From the NCBI GenBank assembly GCA_028023455.1, contig JAQFVV010006832.1, positions 126,001 to 190,000 on the forward strand: a DNA stretch of 64,000 nt, read 5' to 3'. Numbering within the stretch: the first letter of the stretch is position 1; each line of letters begins with the position of its first letter. Below the pieces are notes generated by a model, which did no database searches, was not told the origin of the DNA, and saw nothing but the letters and a program-made list of their open reading frames with translations. Position numbers and translations under genes: made by a program. Origin of the DNA: Epiperipatus broadwayi (lineage: Eukaryota > Onychophora > Udeonychophora > Euonychophora > Peripatidae). Positions 11,007 through 30,009 of the stretch are shown here, one piece after another.

Positions 11007-14000
11007 TAAATTTAAAGCGATGTTTTAACCATTAATTAATTTTATCAGATACTTTATGTACTTATCTATGAGAATCCTTTTAAGATTTTTATTTTCAAGG
11101 CAGAATTAATGAAAGATTTTAAAACATTATGGATTATCACACTGGGTTGATTTATGAGATTATTTGATGCTTTTTTAAATTTTTTCTATTTACTTTTTTA
11201 TATCTTCTCACTATAAGTGTTTTTTTCCAATTTATTATATATTCATTGGTTCATGCAGGATCTGCTAGTTTAGATATATTTGGTTTTTTCCCTTTCTAAT
11301 CACTATAACATTTTTATTGAAAGGTTTGTTTCACTAACATGTGTCGTTTAACATGTACATATTCATTTATAATTTTATAACTAGGTGTCATTCTCTAAGA
11401 AAAACAAAAAGAAAATGTAAAATATTGATTTGTATGAAGTCGTATAACAAATGTATCTCCCATATATAGAAGGTATTGCATCAAACACATGATTTTCAAA
11501 AAAAATATTTTTAAGATAATGTTTGGATAGTCATATAATAAAATCAGAGGGAATTTTATATTGTACGGTAAGACTGATCAATAAATAATATTTTGTCAGC
11601 TATAAATTTTAATAATGAAAATATATGTTTTAAGTTCCTAATTTTAAATGGAATTTATCTATCAAAATGTTTTTCAAACTTAGTAAACACTGCACTAAAA
11701 ACTGAGAGATGGAAAGTGTGAGACAACTTATACTGCAGATAATACAGTGGTTCTTCAGGATCACATATTCTAAATAATTTTTAAAATTTAAAGTTTATTG
11801 AAAACCTCTCTCAAGGTTAATTTTAATTTTTATATCACAATTCATGCCATAATCTTTGATAAAAAATTTATTCAAATATCTCAAAAATATATTTTAATAA
11901 GACAAAAAAATCCATTACACATATCTGCTTAACAACATATTAGTGCCCTATGTATTGAGAAGTCTGATATATAACGACTCTATTAATATCTAACAACTGA
12001 CTGAAGTTAAAAACATTTTTGTGTTAATTTACAAGCAACTATTTGGTTAAACCAGCTTTGCAATGACTGCATTTACTCCATAAGAGCACCATCATTTAGT
12101 CTTCTAAATGCATTAGGTTTACCAATTGATTTAACTTTTATATCTCAACATTCTCTTTTATTTTTTTAGAATTTAGTGCAGTTTATAACAAATATATTAT
12201 GTCTTACTTTAATGATCACACACTCAATTTATAACTAATCCATGGATCGGTATGTAATGGTTGATAAAAAGACAAAACCCATGAAACAAAGTTTGAAATA
12301 ATATTAATAATATTTAATAAAGCAATAAAATAAGAAACGTCGACAATCTGATTCTGACAATAATTAAATAAAAGAATACAAACATAAAAACATATACATA
12401 AGTATAAATATTTTTAATATACCATAATAAAACTTCATCACTCCAATACGTTATTGATTCTAATAATTAATATGTAAATAAATAATTTAATAATTTATAG
12501 ATTAAAAATATTCAGCCTGACACATGTATTGATGCAATTTGCTTAAATACAGAAAGTAAACATAATTATATTCTCATTTTGCATTTAACATAGTAAAAAT
12601 GTGTAACTAATCAAAGATAGTTAATAATAAAAATTATCATATTAAAGTTATAAATTCTTTTTAGACTTTTTGAAAAGGTTTAAATGTGTCTAAATTAAGA
12701 CTTAAAATGTATGCTTAATTATAAATATAAGTTCTACAGTTTGAATAGTTTGTAGCAAAATTAATTTATTTTTTATCATAATATTAATCTTATATTAAGA
12801 AATGAAAAAAACTCATATATAGATTTACATTGTGATGTGAAGATAAAAATACTTTTGTTTTTCTATCTAAATAATAAAACATATTACTTATATAAATAAA
12901 AATTATTTTGTTTATATCTTAATATATGTATAAAATATGACTGAATTAAAAAGATAATGACAAAATAAATAAAAAAATATTTTTTGTTTTAATAAACCTA
13001 ACATAAAAAGTCATATTTTCTTGTGCAAAGAGTAATTGATATTAGAGCCATTTTTCTCTTACTTATATCTGTCATCTAGGAAAAAAAAAGAAAATTATTA
13101 CCATCAAAAATAAAACATTAAATGGCACAAAATAATAATGAGGATGTAATATATACAATGTACTACCACTACAAACAATTATAAACAGAATATGACAAGT
13201 AATGTCATTTTGATCTTATAGAGAAATATCCATGAAAATCTGGAAAAACTTGAGATGGAATAAAAAACAAACTTTTTTAGACCTTAATATATATATAAAA
13301 ATAAAAATACAGCAATAATTATTTTAGAAAATATTGTAAAAGGTTTACAAAATTTTCTGTATGTCCACAGTTTCAGTTATAAACAATACGATTTTCTCAA
13401 GTAAAATCTACTATAAACATAAATATAGCCATATAATTACACACATTTCATAACAAATGCACCTAACAACAGACAATATATACATTATTAATTAACATTT
13501 GATGACTAATAATATATTCATAAATGTATAATATTAAATCAACATAAGTATTTTAAAACTTAAGAATTTTAGTACTTTCATAAAATCTAAATTTACTTTC
13601 ATCTATTTATAATTTAGGAAAGCTGCACAGAATTTTAAAAAAGATTTCTGAAATGATTTTACCATTTCTACATATCAGGTAAAAGCATTCTAGAAAAATT
13701 TATGAAATTTCTCACAGTTTATATTGAAATGTCTATAGGAGAGAATAAATATGTCTTTATAGAAAAGCTAAAATTAAAAAAAATAGAAATTAAAAATAGG
13801 TTTCTTAATTCAATCGTATAGATTCATGGTCATTATTTTGTGAGTGCAATGAATTCAGAAGAAGGATCAAAAAGACTTATGAGAGCAATTTTTAATGTTA
13901 GGCATGATTGGCATTTATGTAAATTTGTAGATAATTATATATATATATATGTTTTTTTTAATTTTTTTTTGTATTTTTTTAAGATAAAAATTGTGGTTTA

Positions 14001-14076
14001 AAAAAAAGGGTGTTTTTTTGTTTGTATTTTTTTTTATATTTTTTTTTTTTTGTTTGTAGTTTTATATTAGAGGTTT

Positions 14077-14082
<6 letters not shown>
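11007..14082. other. AT-rich DNA, no gene recognised
   Basis: Long anonymous stretch with poly-T/poly-A runs, especially near 13.95-14.07 kb. No coding frame, RNA fold or repeat partner was identified. Confidence 0.45.

Positions 14083-14144
<62 letters not shown>
14083..14144. repeat. (AT)n microsatellite
   Basis: Alternating AT tract of about 60 bp immediately outside the left end of the Penelope-like palindrome. A similar tract lies just beyond its right end. Confidence 0.95.
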
Positions 14145-14147
<3 letters not shown>

Positions 14148-14209
14148 GATTTATAAATAAATATTTAAAAATACAGTATTTAAAAGTTTATAAAAATATA
14201 TATATGTAT

Positions 14210-14262
14210 AACAGTCACTTAGGAGCACTTTCAACTAACTTGTAGCTTTGTCAACTATCACA
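14210..14262 (-). ncRNA. Variant hammerhead motif (U3-A8 core), left arm
   Basis: On the minus strand TTGACAA (14248-14254) lies where CUGANGA is expected. Stem II follows (AGCT with AGTT, loop ACAAGTT), then GAAAG (14228-14232). A 2-bp stem III, AG/CU with loop UG, leads to the cleavage-site position CUC. Positions 3 and 8 are U and A instead of C and G. In hammerhead structures C3 pairs with G8, so the two changes together could keep a pair. Inner stem I has only three pairs. Confidence 0.45.
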
Positions 14263-14296
14263 TTTAAAATGTCAGCTTTCCCATAATTCAATGATG

Positions 14297-14874
14297 TCAA
14301 CTTTCCCATAATTCTGTGATCTTAATGTTTGCTGCTTGCCTATTAACCAAATGTTGCTTGTATTTACATATTAACATCGCCTCTTTAATTTTCCTTTTAT
14401 TATTATTTCTTTCAGTTTCCAATATTTTTACATTGTTATAATTAAAATTGAAACCATATATACATGATTTATTATGGTCATAAAAGACAGAAGCTGATAA
14501 ATTATTATTATTTTTAAAATTTTGTTTAGTATTTTGAACCCTTTTAAATAACAATAAGCGTTCCTTTGTTCTTTTTTCCAATGTGCACCTCGATTCACCT
14601 ATATATCCACATCCACACCCACATGTCCATTTGTAAATGATACAATTTTTATTTGCAAATAAAGTTTTATCCTTTGAATTATTTATTAATTTATTTAATG
14701 TAGGTGGTGCATAAAATGCAATATCACTTATTCCTTTATAAACTTTCTTAATGAAACTTGCCTGTTGATTTGAAATATATGGTATTGATATCCACAATTT
14801 TTTATCAGAAGAATTAACACTATTATTATTTTTATATTTATAAGTAAAATTTTTAATAGTATAATAAACAGAAT
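14297..14874 (-). pseudogene. Penelope-like element GIY-YIG endonuclease end (left copy)
   Basis: The frame is open from the 5' truncation at about 14874 to a stop at 14297, about 190 codons; there is no native start because the front is missing. It begins in the region linking reverse transcriptase and endonuclease (SIPYISNQQ, KVYKG, FYAPPTLNKL). It then enters a GIY-YIG nuclease: IIYKWTCG, CGYIGESRC, LEKRTKE, then a histidine in YDHNKS, and the C-terminal block VKILETERN...RKIKEAMLI. These match the nuclease of Penelope-like elements, which nicks target DNA to prime reverse transcription. The YIG motif, the following arginine and the glutamate block are all present here, unlike in the right copy. 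The protein is not complete because all upstream reverse transcriptase motifs are lost. Confidence 0.85.
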
Positions 14875-14882
14875 CTAGTATA

Positions 14883-15520
14883 ATGCATATCTACAACCTT
14901 TGTAGATATGCATCAGATAAAACTAAAAATATTGAAACTTATTATAATGAATTGTTAAACGTTGGATACAATTATGATTCTGTTTATTATACTATTAAAA
15001 ATTTTACTTCTAAATATAAAAATAATAATAGTGTTAATTCTTCTGATAAAAAATTGTGGATATCAATACCATATATTTCAAATCAACAGGCAAGTTTCAT
15101 TAAGAAAGTTTATAAAGGAATATGTGATATTGCATTTTATGCACCACCTACATTAAATAAATTAATAAACAATTCAAAGGATAAAACTTTATTTACAAAT
15201 AAAAATTGTATCATTTACAAATGGACATGTGGGCATTGGAAAAAAGAACAAAGGAACACTTATTGTTATTTAAAAGGGTTCAAAATACAAAACAAAATTT
15301 TAAAAATAATGATAATTTATCAGCTTCTGTCTTTTATGACCATAATAAATCATGTATATATGGTTTTGATTTTAATTATAACAATGTAAAAATATTGGAA
15401 ACTGAAAGAAATAATAATAAAAGGAAAATTAAAGAGGTGATGTTAATATGTAAATACAAGCAACATTTGGTTAATAGGCAAGCAGCAAACATTAAGAAGA
15501 CAGAATTATGGGGAAGTTGA
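14883..15520 (+). pseudogene. Penelope-like element endonuclease end, frameshifted (right copy)
   Basis: The first frame (14883-15230) gives extra upstream sequence, including ETYYNELLNVGYNYDSVYY, which resembles the post-catalytic part of the reverse transcriptase, then the same SIPYISNQQ block as the left copy. At about 15230 the right copy lacks 34 bases that the left copy has. The gap removes the YIG core and shifts the frame, and the homologous endonuclease tail continues in another frame to 15520 (LEKRTKEH, VKILETERN, RKIKEVMLI). The nuclease would therefore be dead. The deletion must have happened after, or during, formation of the pair. Confidence 0.85.
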
Positions 15521-15549
15521 CATCATTGAATTATGGGAAAGCTGACATT

Positions 15550-15612
15550 TTAAACATGATAGTTGACAAAGCTACAAGTTAGTTGAAAGTGCTCCTAAGT
15601 GACTGTTATACA
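15550..15612 (+). ncRNA. Variant hammerhead motif (U3-A8 core), right arm
   Basis: TTGACAA (15563-15569), stem II AGCT (15570-15573) with AGTT (15581-15584), GAAAG (15585-15589), a loop TG, CT, and cleavage-site C at 15594. It is the same fold as the left arm, with the same U3 and A8. Outside C17, CTA pairs with TAG before the core. The spacing of every element is that of a type I hammerhead with a very short stem III. Confidence 0.45.
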
Positions 15613-15797
15613 TATATATTTTTTATAAGCTTTTAAATACTGTATTTTTAAATATTGATTTATAAATTTGCATATATTATTTTGAAGAAATACAGACATT
15701 GATTTATAATATTATATATATATATATTATACATATATTAATGATTAAAATATAAGTACACTTTTGTTATTAAAATTTTGTAGTATAATGTTTTAAG

Positions 15798-15854
<57 letters not shown>
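15798..15854. repeat. (TA)n microsatellite
   Basis: Alternating TA tract of about 55 bp. It generates a spurious YIYI frame on the minus strand. Confidence 0.95.
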
Positions 15855-15855
<1 letters not shown>

Positions 15856-16739
15856 CTAAAACATTATATATATAACAAAACATTATAAAATAAAAAAAGT
15901 TATATTTATCATAATATATGTATAAAATATTTATTAAGTTAACTAACATCATTAATCAAGATACAAAACATAGAAATAGCTTTAGATCATGTCATATTTT
16001 AGCAACCAAACATAAAAGAAATAAAATTGAAACTCAATTTTGCAATTATTAATTATGATGCATTCAACAATAATCAAATACAAAATCATGAAATGAAATA
16101 GTAATTTAACATATGCTAATTACTGGAAATTAATTCCACTATAAAATCTAAATCAACTAATTTCCAAATCAGTTCCATCTTTTACAAATGAACTAGTTAC
16201 TGCACATAGTTATTTTGCAGTGTTTGAATACTGAACACTTCAGAAAGATGGATCAATAGTTTGAATGAATTTTCTTTATTTATGAAATCTTCATTAACAG
16301 AGAACTCTAATACCACTCAAGAAAAGAGTAAATAAATTACTTTTTAATATTATTAATAATAATTTTAAAAACAAAATTATCTTTAATATAATAATTAGAG
16401 AAATGCTTAATGATATCATTCTAAACTTAAATTTTAAGAAAGATAAATATCATCAAAAACATTTATATATCTAAACAAAAATATTTTAAGACTTCAAACT
16501 ATACAAAATGCATCATGAGTAAAGACAATTTTCCATAGGATCAAATGCTATTGTTCTAACCTAAAGCAGTGTAATTACTCATTCCTACTGAATATATTTC
16601 ATCTATATAATTCAATATCCAACTTTGATTTATATCAAAATAATTTATAAAAGGGGATGTCAACATCATGCAAGAAGAATGTTTAGAAACAACAGAGTAC
16701 CTCACTGATGATTGATGACTGGAAAATAAAAGAACTTTA
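15855..16739. other. AT-rich DNA, no gene recognised
   Basis: No supported coding or structural feature. A 67-codon minus-strand frame near 16.6-16.76 kb overlaps the end of the MITE and has no family signature. Confidence 0.45.
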
Positions 16740-17451
16740 TTAACTTTTACTGAGGTCATTAATTTTATTGGCCAAGTGAGATAAAACTCTAAACTTTTAA
16801 TTGGTCAATTCGCAAACTCGCCGTAAAAATCACTTTAGTTTTGTTTGTAAAAAGTATATTAATAATTTGTCAGGTTATGAAAGTGAATGAAAGTTTTTTC
16901 AAAATTAAATTTTTATTTATAATTATAAAAATATTAGATAGTGGCAAATCTAAAATGAACGTTGCTCACCAACTAAAAAGTGTTGCTGATGTCAGTGATT
17001 TCTTTCCCAATTTTATGTTGTGGAAAAATAATTTTTACTAAAATCTTAACTATTTTTTAAAATAATTTTATTTTTAGCATATTTTATAAAAATAATTTAT
17101 GATATGTCAAAAATACTTTTAAAATGGTCTCAAACATTCATTTATCCCTTTTGAAATGAAACAAAAGAAGTCGTAGTGGTAAAATTTATTGACAAATGGT
17201 TTTCTTTATTCTCTACAGTTAACAACCAATCAGCAGCAAGAATGGACTGCCCCCTTTCTTTGTTAGATTTGAAATGTCACATTTATTGATTTTTTACTTG
17301 TAAAATAATTCAAGACAGGTCGGCATCTTACAGGACTTTTTCTAAGCTTTCAAACAAGTGTATAAACTGTAACTTAGCTTAAAAAGTGTCCAATTTCAAG
17401 CAACCTAAGGCCATTGATGGGGATTAGCATATAGAGCTGGGAAAGTGTTAA
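16740..17451 (-). mobile_element. piggyBac-type MITE with TTAA target duplication
   Basis: TTAA occurs at 16740-16743 and 17448-17451, bounding about 704 bp. It is the reverse complement, diverged but collinear, of the element at 45933-46692. Shared internal landmarks include ATTTTATTGGCCAA near one end, GTAAAAAGTATATTAATAA, and a block ending in TTGGTCAATT. The outer ends start CTTT/CACTTT next to TTAA, as in piggyBac-type elements. It has no transposase, so it is non-autonomous. Confidence 0.75.
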
Positions 17452-19582
<2,131 letters not shown>

Positions 19583-19825
19583 TTGAAATTTAAAAGCAAG
19601 TATAGTATTTTTAAAATCTTTTAATTAATTGGTATCAAAGTAAAAACATGGATCACACCTTTAGTCAGATTCCAAAAGGATTAAAATTAATTGAAATCAA
19701 CTCTTTCCAATCACATTTTTATAAAAATTTTAAGCTTGTTTTCAAAAGGATTAGACAGATTGAAAACAGTCACTATGTTTTTATCACATGACCCAACCAA
19801 GATTATAAAAAGACTGATTAAAATA

Positions 19826-20143
19826 TCAGTTAGTTTTGTTGGCAGTTTTCTTTAAGCAGTGATCAACTACTCCAACTGCACAGTTTGCCTTTAATATTTT
19901 TGAAAAGTGGTTATCAGAAGAGCTAGCTGTAAAATTACCTAAAATATTTTTGAAGAGTTGGTAACTGTAACAGAGAATGGCCACAGTAAAGCTAGCTGCA
20001 GAGATGGCTAGTAGAATCATGCAGAGAACTGCTATGATGATGTAAGAATGATTGAAGTAACTGTTCTACAGTTCACTGATGGAGTTTGAATTCACATGAA
20101 GGAAAGAGTCAGATTCTTTGTAATTCATAGCCTCAAAAGTGTT
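19826..20143 (-). pseudogene. Possible gene fragment with a membrane helix
   Basis: On the minus strand a splice-acceptor-like TTTTCCAG near 20.14 kb is followed by a frame starting NTFEAMNYKESDSF. An in-frame TAG interrupts it, and it resumes as a hydrophobic helix (IIIAVLCMILLAISAASF) and a polar tail ending at 19826. The G+C content and amino-acid mix are more protein-like than the surroundings. I do not recognise the family. It could be an old coding exon, a pseudogene or an element fragment. Confidence 0.25.
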
Positions 20144-20739
20144 CTGGAAAACAGCTTACTCATCTCAAGCTTAACAAATCCAAATCTAAGTGGAACCAAC
20201 TGCAGAAGACAGAAAGCCAACCATACCTGAATTATGTACTTTTACCTGATGATGACAATTGTCTGGATTGATGAAAAACAGCTTTCACAAGAGAAACACC
20301 AGCTGAATAAAGAAGTAGTTATATGTATGCTGCTGTACCTATATGCAAAGAGAATCACAGATAAATGTGTATACAAAAGTGAGTTTCTTTTAAATAATGC
20401 ATTTGGGTAGACATTTTAAATCTATATTTTTAAATTTAAAGACATTTATAATTAGCTAAGGGATATTCTCATAAAAAAGTTTTCTAACCTCTCAAAAATT
20501 GACTATACTAAGAGCTGCCATAGCATTTGATAACTGATTTTAAATTATATTTATATTTTGTTTATACACACATATATATATATATGAAATTTATGCATAT
20601 TTTTCAAATGGAATTAATTAAAAAAATATAATATTATTGTAACAAATTAAAATAGAACATATATGTAAAATTTAATCATTTTGTCATTATTGAATATCAA
20701 TTGAAATAGATTAATTGTATATTAGAAATTGTGCATCTG

Positions 20740-21700
20740 TGCACACATATATGTAAATCAATGTATCAATTTGAATTTTGAATAGTAATTAGGTAAATCG
20801 CAATGTGATCATTTGGAATTTTGTATTGTAATCAAAATCAGAAAGCTTATATGTGTGTAATTTTATTTTTATAAGAGCCATAATACCATTTTTTATTGTT
20901 ATTAATAAACTTATTTAATTGTTAAAATTGTTTCCAGCATTTCTGTGTCACATATAGTAATAGAGCTTATGTTCTCTGAGCTAGATTTGAGCATGGGATG
21001 AATATATTATGGGGATGTATATATTAGTGTTTTTGGGGCATCCAACGATGATCAATCACCATCATCCTGGTTGGCGCAAAAGAGAACACTCTTTAAAGCC
21101 CATGCACTACCTTTAATTTTTGTTTAGTCTCATATTAGAAGTTAAGTTTATAGTTGGCCAGTATATTAATGGTACTCAAGTGGCCAGGGCATTGATAATG
21201 ATCAGCATGTTTTAACATCCCAGCATTGTTGTTTGATTCTTATGTATTCTGATGGATGAGAACATAAGTGGTGCATCTAAGTCATATTTAAATAATTGCC
21301 CAAAGTGGTAAAGGCTCAATAGTTAGCCTGGTCTATGGAAGACCCATTTCCAATTCAGTCACAAAATTGACTGTTGATTAATTGTACTGAGTTTATTATA
21401 TTTTATTAAGAATCATTCATGATGATGAGTGGTATTTTTAGTATTAATTATACTTTCTCTTATTTTATAATACTAGTTGAAGTATGGTTAATTATGCATT
21501 TAGTTGCTCTTCTGATTTCTCAATGATCTTGCAGAGATTCTCTACTCTCATGCTCTTATAAAATACTATATTGCTTATGTATACTTTTGTAAATTATGTA
21601 TATTTTGATATTTGTATTAATCTGTGAGTGATGATGGTTTTCCATCACCCAGTTCAAATCTCATTTTAATAACCCCATCCCATTACAATATATATAAATC
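20740..21700 (+). repeat. Dispersed repeat, plus-strand copy
   Basis: The segment is matched, inverted, by 55430-56340 with about 70-75% identity by eye. Shared blocks include ATCAAAATCAGAAAGCTT, ATCCTGGTTGGC, TGATCAGCATGTTTTAA, GGTCTATGG followed by ACCCATTTC, and AAATTGACTGTTGATT. No protein coding is evident. The length of nearly 1 kb and the lack of tRNA boxes suggest a non-autonomous element or an old LINE/LTR fragment. I cannot classify it. Confidence 0.65.
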
Positions 21701-22574
21701 ATCCTGACTTAACATCATGATAACTTGGTTGAAAGTAATTTTGAGAATTTATCAAACTTATATAAAAGTATTATTATTGCTACAGGATAATGATAGACTC
21801 TTGAAGAGAATTAAGTGCAAAATTCACTTTTGAGTTCAAATACTGAGCATAACAGAATAATCTAGAGAGGTGAAGATTGGATGAACTTGTCTAAGTTGTA
21901 TCTGTGTTGAATCTTTATATATTAAATTATTTTATTTGAAGTAGATGCAATCACGAATTAAACTTTTATAGCATCATTTATGGCATCCTATATGAAGACC
22001 ATAAGTCTCATACTGGTTAGATGTGTTCACCCTCATTTCTTACGGGAATGCGGACTGTTACAATATATATTATAATGATAAGGATTTCACTATAAGAAGG
22101 GTTTGAATTTATTGTATACATATACATATATGTAATGATCTATTTAGTGTGTACTGTAAATTTTTGGTTTAAATATATATGAAAGTGGAATGATTAATAC
22201 AATTCAAATTAAAACAATGATTCAATTTATTTATAATATTAACAAATGTGATGATGATGCTTTATAATTTAAAAATATAAGTACTCCAAAAAGTATTTTG
22301 TTTGTTTTTTAGTTTTAATAAAAGTAAATCTCCAAGGTGCCAAACTTTCTAAAAAGAAGGTTTACTTCTGGAAAACTTGTAAAGGAAAGATCATTATCAA
22401 TTATTACTACTGTTGCTGCATGTTCCACAATGGATTGTATGATTTCTCAGGGCTGTGAATATTAACCACCATATGAGCGTAAAAAAGCAACATGTATGGA
22501 TTGAGTTACAAACATAAACTAAATGGATTAATGAAAAAGGTTTAACAATTTATTAATAATGAATAAATAAAACT
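21701..22574. other. AT-rich DNA, no gene recognised
   Basis: No supported gene or repeat. Confidence 0.45.
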
Positions 22575-22687
22575 GTTGCTTATATACAGAGGCAAAACTT
22601 TTAATACAGTAGCACCACTCAGTGAAAGTCGGAGTAATCAATGGATACTAGAAGATTTTTTCATGAAATCCCTATCTATTGTCTACT

Positions 22688-22740
22688 CTTCCAATATCTG
22701 CAGCTTAGTTTCTATCTTGTGGCTTTTATCAGTGTAAAGC
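22688..22740 (-). ncRNA. Decayed hammerhead motif, minus monomer 2
   Basis: Minus strand: CTGATAA (22726-22732) instead of CUGANGA (G8 to A), then an AAGCCACAAGATA stem-loop remnant and GAAAC (22708-22712). The expected GUC is changed to AGC. Predicted inactive. Confidence 0.45.
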
Positions 22741-23104
22741 ATTAGATTTGAGAGTGCTTAGGATTTAATGCAACATTCTAGCAAACACTTTTTTACCGTT
22801 TTAGTTAACTATAAAACTTTGAGTCCAAAATTAAAACACAATGTTTTCAATTCAAGCTCATTTTCTTGTATAGTCATAGAGATTTGAACTCAGTTCAGCA
22901 TCTATACACTTTGGGTCTTTGGTTCTTTAATAACCACAGTTATTATAATCCTATTGGAAAGTACATGATCACAATTCGTTTTGCTTACATGAGCTGTTAA
23001 CACAGAAGCAAAAGTCTTCAGACATTAGTACCATTCAGAGCAAGCCAGAGTACTCAATGGATTCTAGAAGGTTTATGCATAAAATCTCTGTCTAGTGCCC
23101 ACTC

Positions 23105-23158
23105 ATCCAATATCCCCAGACTACTTTCTAGCTTGTAATATTCATAAGTGAGGAGCCT
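23105..23158 (-). ncRNA. Decayed hammerhead motif, minus monomer 1
   Basis: Minus strand: CTTATGA (23142-23148) with G5 to U, an ACAAGCTA stem-loop, GAAAG (23124-23128), then a TA loop, GT and C, followed by TGGGGATATTGG. TGGGGA can pair with TCCTCA just upstream of the core, as in the intact hammerhead at 36.9 kb. Confidence 0.5.
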
Positions 23159-23165
23159 AAATCCA

Positions 23166-23216
23166 AAGCTTCTCATTGAAAACTACAAGCTAGAAACTAG
23201 TCTGGGGATATTGGAT
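23166..23216 (+). ncRNA. Decayed hammerhead motif, plus monomer 1 (U3-A8)
   Basis: TTGAAAA (23176-23182) lies in place of CUGANGA, with U3 and A8. Stem II is shortened. GAAAC (23193-23197), loop TA, GT and C at 23202 are followed by TGGGGA, which pairs with TTCTCA before the core. Everything from GAAA to the cleavage site is conserved. Confidence 0.5.
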
Positions 23217-23605
23217 TAGATAATGGATTTTATGTACTAAATCTTCTTGCATCCATTGGTTATTCTGATTTGCACCAAATACCCTATTGTATGGAGAGTT
23301 ATATCTTTGTGTTAACATTTTGGGAAAGCAAAAAGAATGGTAATCATATGAAGTTTAGTGTTTTAAAACTAATCATGCTCAATAGAATTATGGTGACTGT
23401 GATTTTTAAGGAACCAAAGACACAAAATGTATAGATACTGAACTGAATTCAGATTTATATGGTTATACAAGGAAGTAAGTTTGAATTGAAAAAATTATTG
23501 TGTTTTTATTTTGGACTCAAAGGCCTTATAGTTGGCTAAAAGGTTCAAGTTGACTGCTGTAGAGTTGCATTAGATCCTAAGATCCAGGTTCAGTGCTCTC
23601 AAATC

Positions 23606-23664
23606 CAAGATTTATTGTTGATGAAAGCCACAAGCTAGAAACGATTCTGGGGATATTGGATAAA
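23606..23664 (+). ncRNA. Decayed hammerhead motif, plus monomer 2
   Basis: TTGATGA (23618-23624) has C3 to U only. AGCCACAAGCTA follows, then GAAAC (23638-23642). The cleavage triplet is UUC in place of GUC, with the pairing G of stem III lost. TGGGGATATTGG follows. Confidence 0.5.
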
Positions 23665-23815
23665 TAGGCACTAGATAGGGATTTTGTGCAAAAAGTTCTA
23701 GCATCCATTGACTGCTCATGCTTGCACTACTGTAAAAAACGTTTTGCCTCTGTGTTAACAGCTTGTGAAAGCAAAAAGAATGGCGATAATTTTGATGTTG
23801 TGTATAATATACTCT

Positions 23816-29425
<5,610 letters not shown>

Positions 29426-29430
29426 ATTTT

Positions 29431-29448
29431 TGGTGCCACAATGTGATC
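29431..29448 (+). promoter_or_regulatory. Primer-binding-site candidate
   Basis: TGGTGCCACAATGTGATC lies five bases after the LTR end. It starts with TGG, complementary to a tRNA CCA end. It resembles the TGGCGCCCAACGTGGGG class of lysine-tRNA primer sites if one inserted A is allowed. The primer tRNA is an inference. Confidence 0.55.
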
Positions 29449-30009
29449 GGCTCGATATGTTGAGGTTATACAGTCATTATAAGTGTGCAATTACAGTTTT
29501 TAGCACTTTATAAACATGCGACTTGATTAATTGATTGTTGCAGAGTACAATATGGTAATGTGTGAACTGAATTAATTAATGATTGTTGATTACAATTTTA
29601 ATTTCCCATATTACAAGAATATTATCATGTGACAAATGCTCTATCATGGTGATGAAATATTGTATATTTTATTGCTATATATTTCTCCAAGTTACTTATA
29701 TAGATTTCTGATGACCATAGCAATCGTATTCCAAGATATACCAATATTTATGATTGAATTGGGAGAAGTTGAAATTATCAAGGGTTTATAAAGTAGTTGT
29801 TGTAATACTGCAAATATTTAAAGTGGGAGTTCAGATTATTTTAGTGTGAATGTGATATATACCATCTGGGATAGATTATTGGTGGTGAGGATTTAGTGGT
29901 TGGTCGGCTTGAACAAGATTTTAATTGATCATTGTTATTAACACATATTTTAGGAAAGTAAAAATTTGGTTTCACAAAATATTGAAATAGTTGTTATAAA
30001 ATACTCAAA

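Larger units (their letters stand above)
14145..15680. mobile_element. Head-to-head pair of 5'-truncated Penelope-like elements
   Basis: The left arm (about 14145-14875) is the reverse complement of the right arm (about 14976-15680), with identity above 90% by eye. The two 5' ends face each other across about 100 bp, and the 3' ends with their UTRs point outward. Both arms encode the end of a Penelope-like polyprotein: the segment after the reverse transcriptase followed by a GIY-YIG endonuclease. Such inverted, 5'-truncated partial copies are characteristic of Penelope-like retroelements. The centre has a small hairpin (TGCATATCTACA and TGTAGATATGCA, 14883-14914). Both arms carry a variant hammerhead motif in the 3' UTR. 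Confidence 0.85.
22575..23815. mobile_element. Retrozyme-like repeat: two minus and two plus monomers, head to head
   Basis: Four related monomers with hammerhead-like cores are arranged as two minus (cores near 22.71 and 23.13 kb, 416 bp apart) followed by two plus (cores near 23.19 and 23.63 kb, 445 bp apart). Their centre is at about 23160. Shared blocks outside the core include TCTGGGGATATTGGAT, a CATCCATTG segment, GTGTTAACA and GAAAGCAAAAAGAATGG. Monomer length and tandem layout match animal retrozymes, small non-autonomous elements that move as circular RNA with a hammerhead. No protein is encoded. The copies are diverged, so this is an old insertion. Confidence 0.65.
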
